Positions 4,718 to 7,897 of a DNA stretch of 7,897 nt are shown here, in pieces. This DNA is from Candidatus Omnitrophota bacterium. Its GTDB lineage: Bacteria; Omnitrophota; Gorgyraeia; 2-02-FULL-51-18. The stretch covers positions 1-7,897 of the forward strand of contig JACPXO010000194.1 in assembly GCA_016196505.1 (NCBI GenBank). Direction: 5' to 3'. The notes under the pieces are model-generated. The model ran no database searches. It saw only the letters and a program-made list of their open reading frames with translations, and had not been told where the DNA came from. The position numbers and the translations under genes were made by a program. The stretch's first letter is position 1, and every line of letters starts with the position of its first letter.

Positions 4718-6523
4718 CTAAGTAACTATTTCGTAAAACGGCAAAAGTCTGTCTTTGTACCGGGAGAGCACCACCTCTCTCTTGACCTTTAATGTCGGGG
4801 TAAGTTCGCCGGCGCCTTGAGAAAAATCGTGTTCGAGAAGCGCAAAGTATTTTATCTTTTCAAAACTCGCCAGATCCCCGGACAAGACCTCCACTCTTCG
4901 CTCCATCCATTCGGTGATCTTCGGGTTCTCGAGCAGCTCCTTATAATCATGGAACGCGATCCGTTGGGCACGGGCGTATTCAACGACCCTTGCCTCGCGC
5001 GGGACCAGGAGTGCCGTGATAAATTTTTTCCCCTCGCCGAACAAGACACAGCGGAGGATACAGGGGTCTTTTTCCAAAAGCTCTTCGATCGCGCGCGGGG
5101 CCACTTTTTTACCTCCCGAGGTCACGATCAACTCCTTTTTTCTCCCTGTGATCTTAAGGAACCCTTCGTGATCCATGAGCCCCAAGTCCCCGGTGTAAAA
5201 CCACCCGTCCTTGAGGACCTCGCGGGTCTCCTCCGGCTTATTAAAGTATCCCTTCATCACACAGGGACCGCTCGTGGCGATTTCGCCCTCCGGAGTGATC
5301 TTGACGCGCACTCCCTCCACCGGGATCCCGACCGTGCCGAACTTGTAGCGCCCTTCGCGGTTGGCGCTGATCACCGGCGAAGTCTCCGTCAGGCCGTACC
5401 CTTCATAGATCATGACGCTGAGATCGCAAAAAAACTCGGCCACCTCCTTGGGTAAAGGAGCACCTCCCGAAACGCAAAAGCGAAGCCGCCCGCCAAGACG
5501 GTCCCTGAATTTCTTGTAAACCAACCATTCGGCGATCGCGGCCTCGATTTTAAAAAATAATCCCAAGCGCGGGGTTTTCCGTCCCGGGTCCCGGCTCAAC
5601 CGGCGCTTTTCCCCCAGGGCTTTAGCCCAGAAAAAAAGCCCTTTTTTTAAAGGGCTGGCTTCGTGGACCGCCTGAAGCACCTTATCACGCACTTTCTCAT
5701 AAAAACGCGGCACCCCCAAGATAAAGGTCGGCCTCACCTGGATCAGATCCTCGGGGACGGTGTCCATGTTCTCCGCATAAGCGATGGAAGCCCCGATATA
5801 GATCATGAGGTAATATCCCGCGAGTCTTTCGAAAACGTGGGAAAGCGGCAAAAACGAAAGGTGCAGATCGGACTCCCCCATTTTCAGGGCTTCGCGGGAA
5901 AAATGGGCGTTGGTAATAAAATTTTCGTGCGTCAGCATCACCCCTTTGGGATTTCCGGTGGTCCCTGAAGTGTAAATAATGCTAGCCACGGCGTCGGCGG
6001 GGATAGACCGCGCGAGCGCCTCCCAGTCCCGGCCTCCGGAGCCCTCGCGTTCCATGTCCTTTAAGAGCGCGAGAGGAATGTGGGTCGATCCCTTGTACAA
6101 AGCCAAGGAAGCGTCATATCCGATGACCGCCCGAAGCGAAGGAAGCGAGCGCTGGACCTCCGCGACTTTTTCAAAGAGGGCCTTGTTGGATACCGCTACC
6201 AAAGAACATCCGGAGTCATTAAGCAGGTAGCGAATTTCGGCGGGGGCAAGAGAGGTGTAGACAGGGACGGTGACAGCGCCTATCGTTTGTGCCGCAAGAT
6301 CCGTGACCGCCCACTCGGGCCTGTTCTCGGAAAGAATAGCGATCCGGTCGCCGGCTTTTAAACCCTGGCGCATCAAGGACGCGGCGACGGCCTCGACCTT
6401 AGAAAGCGTTTCGGCCCACGACCATGAGCGATAACGGCCGGCTTCTTTAAAGAAAAACGCGCGCTTTTCCGGAAAACGGGCCGCCGTTTGCCGGAACAAT
6501 AGAGCGAGGTTCTGGGGGATCAA
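4718..6523 (-). CDS. Long-chain fatty-acid--CoA ligase (AMP-binding, ACSL/FadD15-type)
   Basis: A complete 601-residue acyl-CoA synthetase: fatty acid + ATP + CoA gives acyl-CoA + AMP + PPi, via an acyl-adenylate. Motifs in order: the phosphate loop YTSGTTGNPKGVMLTHE (184-200), LPLSHVFER (225-233), YEGYGLTETSP (373-383), TGD (444-446), and GRKKELIVTSGGKKVAP (460-476), the fatty-acyl-CoA synthetase signature and hinge to the C-terminal lid. Its length and the YEGYGLTE form match the long-chain (about 600-residue) class better than acetyl-CoA or medium-chain synthetases. No transmembrane segment is obvious. The start is TTG 6523, one nucleotide after the hydratase stop, with only a weak GGAT element ahead; the next in-frame ATG is at residue 51, inside the conserved fold, so TTG with translational coupling is preferred. 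It activates substrate for the hydratase and dehydrogenase encoded upstream. Confidence 0.95.
   Translation of the reverse strand: MIPQNLALLFRQTAARFPEKRAFFFKEAGRYRSWSWAETLSKVEAVAASLMRQGLKAGDRIAILSENRPEWAVTDLAAQTIGAVTVPVYTSLAPAEIRYLLNDSGCSLVAVSNKALFEKVAEVQRSLPSLRAVIGYDASLALYKGSTHIPLALLKDMEREGSGGRDWEALARSIPADAVASIIYTSGTTGNPKGVMLTHENFITNAHFSREALKMGESDLHLSFLPLSHVFERLAGYYLMIYIGASIAYAENMDTVPEDLIQVRPTFILGVPRFYEKVRDKVLQAVHEASPLKKGLFFWAKALGEKRRLSRDPGRKTPRLGLFFKIEAAIAEWLVYKKFRDRLGGRLRFCVSGGAPLPKEVAEFFCDLSVMIYEGYGLTETSPVISANREGRYKFGTVGIPVEGVRVKITPEGEIATSGPCVMKGYFNKPEETREVLKDGWFYTGDLGLMDHEGFLKITGRKKELIVTSGGKKVAPRAIEELLEKDPCILRCVLFGEGKKFITALLVPREARVVEYARAQRIAFHDYKELLENPKITEWMERRVEVLSGDLASFEKIKYFALLEHDFSQGAGELTPTLKVKREVVLSRYKDRLLPFYEIVT
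5631..5656 (-). terminator. Terminator-like hairpin inside the acyl-CoA synthetase gene
   Basis: Read on the coding (minus) strand, AGCCCTTT (5656-5649), loop AAAA, then AAAGGGCT (5644-5637) is followed directly by a T-run reaching 5631. It encodes residues ~290-299 (SPLKKGLFFW). The geometry is that of an intrinsic terminator, but half the stem is A-T and translating ribosomes would normally suppress it. A second pair, GGGCT/AGCCC, at 5628-5617 could compete for the same arms. Confidence 0.3.
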
Positions 6524-6524
6524 A

Positions 6525-7310
6525 TCAGCTATCCGTGAATTTGGGTTGCCGCTTCTCTAAAAAGGCCAGGATCCCTTCACGCATGTCTTGGGTAGAAAGT
6601 AAAGTCTTGAACGCCTCGGCTTCCGTCTTTAACCCGTCGGCTAAAGAGAGGTCCAAACCGGTCCGAAGAGCCCTCAAAGACGCGCGGATCGCGGGCATCC
6701 CATGACGCACGATCTTCTTGGCTATTTCTCTGGCGGTTTTCAGAAGAGCCCCGTCGGAGACCACGTGATTCACCAAACCTATTCGTAAAGCTTCCTGAGG
6801 CGTCAGAAGATCTCCCGTGAGAAGAAGCTCGGCCGCGCGACTGGCCCCGACGATCCTCGCCAGACGCTGGGTGCCCCCAAAGCCGGGCATGATCCCAAGC
6901 GCGATCTCAGGCTGAGCGAATCGCGTCCGGTCCGAAGCCACGCGGATATGGCAGGCCATGGCCAGTTCCTGGCCGCCGCCGACGCAGGCCCCATGGATGG
7001 CCGCAATGACGGGTTTATCCGAATTTTCTATCTTGTCGAATACCGCCTGTCCGAGCTTGATCACCCCCATCACCTCTTCCGGGTTCGTGATCGCCGCCAT
7101 TTCCTTGAGGTCAACTCCGGCAATGAACACGTTTTGGATGGCGCTGGCGATCACAACGGCCTTGATCTTGGGGTCCTGTCCGATCGCGTCGAACGCCTGA
7201 TCGATCTCACGCAAAAAATCGCGGCTCAAGGCGTTGACCGGAGGACGGTTCAATTTGATCGTTGCGATCGCTTCTTCGACCGTGAAACTGAGAAACTGAT
7301 AGTCAGCCAT
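6525..7310 (-). CDS. Enoyl-CoA hydratase (crotonase family)
   Basis: A 261-residue hydratase, the standard length for the family. It adds water across trans-2-enoyl-CoA to give 3-hydroxyacyl-CoA in beta-oxidation. The oxyanion-hole segments FIAGVDLKEM (62-71) and GACVGGGQELA (~107-117) are intact. Both catalytic glutamates are present, Glu115 in GGGQE and Glu135 in QPEIALG, 20 residues apart exactly as in mitochondrial crotonase, so it should be a true hydratase rather than an isomerase-only paralogue. PGFGGTQRL follows, as expected. ATG 7310 is chosen over an in-frame TTG at 7334 because GGAGGG lies at 7318-7323 with a 7-nt spacer and the protein then starts at the family's usual point. It lies 20 nt after the dehydrogenase stop and 1 nt before the synthetase start, clearly one operon. 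Confidence 0.95.
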   Translation of the reverse strand: MADYQFLSFTVEEAIATIKLNRPPVNALSRDFLREIDQAFDAIGQDPKIKAVVIASAIQNVFIAGVDLKEMAAITNPEEVMGVIKLGQAVFDKIENSDKPVIAAIHGACVGGGQELAMACHIRVASDRTRFAQPEIALGIMPGFGGTQRLARIVGASRAAELLLTGDLLTPQEALRIGLVNHVVSDGALLKTAREIAKKIVRHGMPAIRASLRALRTGLDLSLADGLKTEAEAFKTLLSTQDMREGILAFLEKRQPKFTDS

Positions 7311-7317
7311 GGGCAGG

Positions 7318-7323
7318 CCCTCC
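7318..7323 (-). promoter_or_regulatory. Ribosome-binding site deciding the enoyl-CoA hydratase start
   Basis: GGAGGG on the minus strand, 7 nt upstream of ATG 7310. It lies within the longer TTG-initiated frame, so the TTG at 7334 overlapping the dehydrogenase stop is probably not used. Confidence 0.7.
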
Positions 7324-7330
7324 AGAATGA

Positions 7331-7897
7331 TCAAGGGTATTCAAGAAACCCTCGCTTGGTTTTCTTGCCTAAAAACCCGGCGCGCGCCATGCGTTTTAAA
7401 AAAGGCGCCGGGAAGAAACGGTCCCCGTAAACGCCGTGAAGCGCGGTGAGCTCGTTCAAAACCGCGTCGATGCCCAAGGAATCCGCGTATTGGAGCAGCC
7501 CCTGTTTCCCCTGGGGAAACCCGATGCCCGCCAACACGGCGATATCAATATCCGAAGGAGAGGCCACCCTCTCTTGAAGACACAGAGCCGCCTCATTGAT
7601 CATGGATAAGAGCAGGCGATTTGGGGAAAAAAGTGATTTTTTGGCGGGGGCCTGCGATCGCAGGCGATCGAGGATCTCCGCGACCGTTTTATCCTCAGAA
7701 GGGACCGCGCCATAATTGTAAAAACCGGATCCACTTTTCACGCCGTATCTCTTTTGCTGATAGATCTCCTCCCAAAGACGCGCCGGCCTCATCCGCTGGC
7801 CGTACTCTTCAAGCAAAACACCCACCACGTCATGGCAAATATCCAAACCGATGGTGTCCACCAACGTAAAGGGCCCCATGGGAAAACCGAAGGCCAC
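7331..7897 (-). CDS. 3-hydroxyacyl-CoA dehydrogenase, C-terminal part (5' end outside window)
   Basis: The frame continues past the window edge; its first visible codon, GTG at 7897, is interior (Val), not a start. The 188 visible residues hold two copies of the 3HCDH C-terminal helical domain. The first opens with GFPMGPFTLVDTIGLD (4-19) and ends near KSGSGFYNYG (54-63). The second covers ~93-186, with NEAALCLQE (101-109) and GIGFPQGKQGLLQYADSLG (124-142). Tandem 3HCDH domains are typical of the FadB/FadJ class and of archaeal-type HAD-hydratase fusions. The enzyme oxidises (S)-3-hydroxyacyl-CoA to 3-ketoacyl-CoA with NAD. The Rossmann domain, and any N-terminal hydratase domain, would lie upstream of 7897. 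The hydratase activity is supplied, at least in part, by the next gene. Stop codon at 7331-7333. Confidence 0.92.
   Translation of the reverse strand: MAFGFPMGPFTLVDTIGLDICHDVVGVLLEEYGQRMRPARLWEEIYQQKRYGVKSGSGFYNYGAVPSEDKTVAEILDRLRSQAPAKKSLFSPNRLLLSMINEAALCLQERVASPSDIDIAVLAGIGFPQGKQGLLQYADSLGIDAVLNELTALHGVYGDRFFPAPFLKRMARAGFLGKKTKRGFLEYP

Noticed and set aside
4817..5455. 212-codon plus-strand frame inside the acyl-CoA synthetase gene
   Set aside because: Long antisense frames are common opposite GC-rich coding DNA. The opposite strand encodes the diagnostic YGLTE, TGD and hinge motifs, and nothing in this frame resembles a known domain.
6948..7430. 160-codon plus-strand frame over the hydratase and dehydrogenase genes
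   Set aside because: It crosses two conserved minus-strand genes and reads as their antisense; no start signal is visible.

Overview
The window is bacterial DNA of moderate-to-high GC. Nearly everything intact lies on the minus strand in tight, ribosome-binding-site-led gene strings, so transcription runs from high to low coordinates. Both ends cut through genes, which is what a small metagenomic contig would look like. I cannot name the organism. The LDH-type malate dehydrogenase, the separate 3-hydroxyacyl-CoA dehydrogenase and enoyl-CoA hydratase, and the Sec-exported peptidases fit an uncultured, probably Gram-negative lineage; a specific phylum would be a guess.

Region A (7897 to 3311, minus) is a five-gene string: a 3-hydroxyacyl-CoA dehydrogenase cut by the window edge, enoyl-CoA hydratase, long-chain acyl-CoA synthetase, a monoacylglycerol-lipase-like alpha/beta hydrolase, and a secreted M23 (LytM) peptidase. 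Gaps are 20, 1 and 19 nt, followed by a 31-nt overlap. The first four form a lipid-degradation module: the lipase frees a fatty acid, the synthetase activates it to acyl-CoA, and hydratase plus dehydrogenase carry out two beta-oxidation steps. The M23 peptidase has no obvious metabolic link and may simply be co-transcribed.

Region B (3310 to 3176) is a strikingly AT-rich intergenic stretch. It holds seven copies of the pentamer ACTTA/TAAGT in four inverted repeats whose centres lie about 20 to 23 bp apart. It looks like a promoter/operator for the next gene.

Region C (3175 to 1182, minus) holds a secreted putative gluzincin metallopeptidase (HEMLH plus a downstream glutamate helix) and then a small secreted protein of unknown function. 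The small gene has its own near-consensus promoter, whose -35 box lies inside the last codons of the peptidase gene, an AGGAGG ribosome-binding site, and a strong intrinsic terminator.

Region D (1077 to 1) holds yqeY (GatB/YqeY domain) overlapping the start of mdh. The mdh reading frame is sound for about 172 residues, then breaks at about position 113-122 into unrelated plus-strand sequence coding for one FG-GAP/integrin-alpha-type repeat. This is either a genuine rearrangement or, more likely, an assembly chimera at a contig end.

I did not find a convincing new defence, mobile or CRISPR-like system. The items most worth a second look are the ACTTA/TAAGT operator-like array, the mdh/FG-GAP junction, the compact expression cassette of the small secreted protein, and a terminator-like hairpin inside the acyl-CoA synthetase gene.
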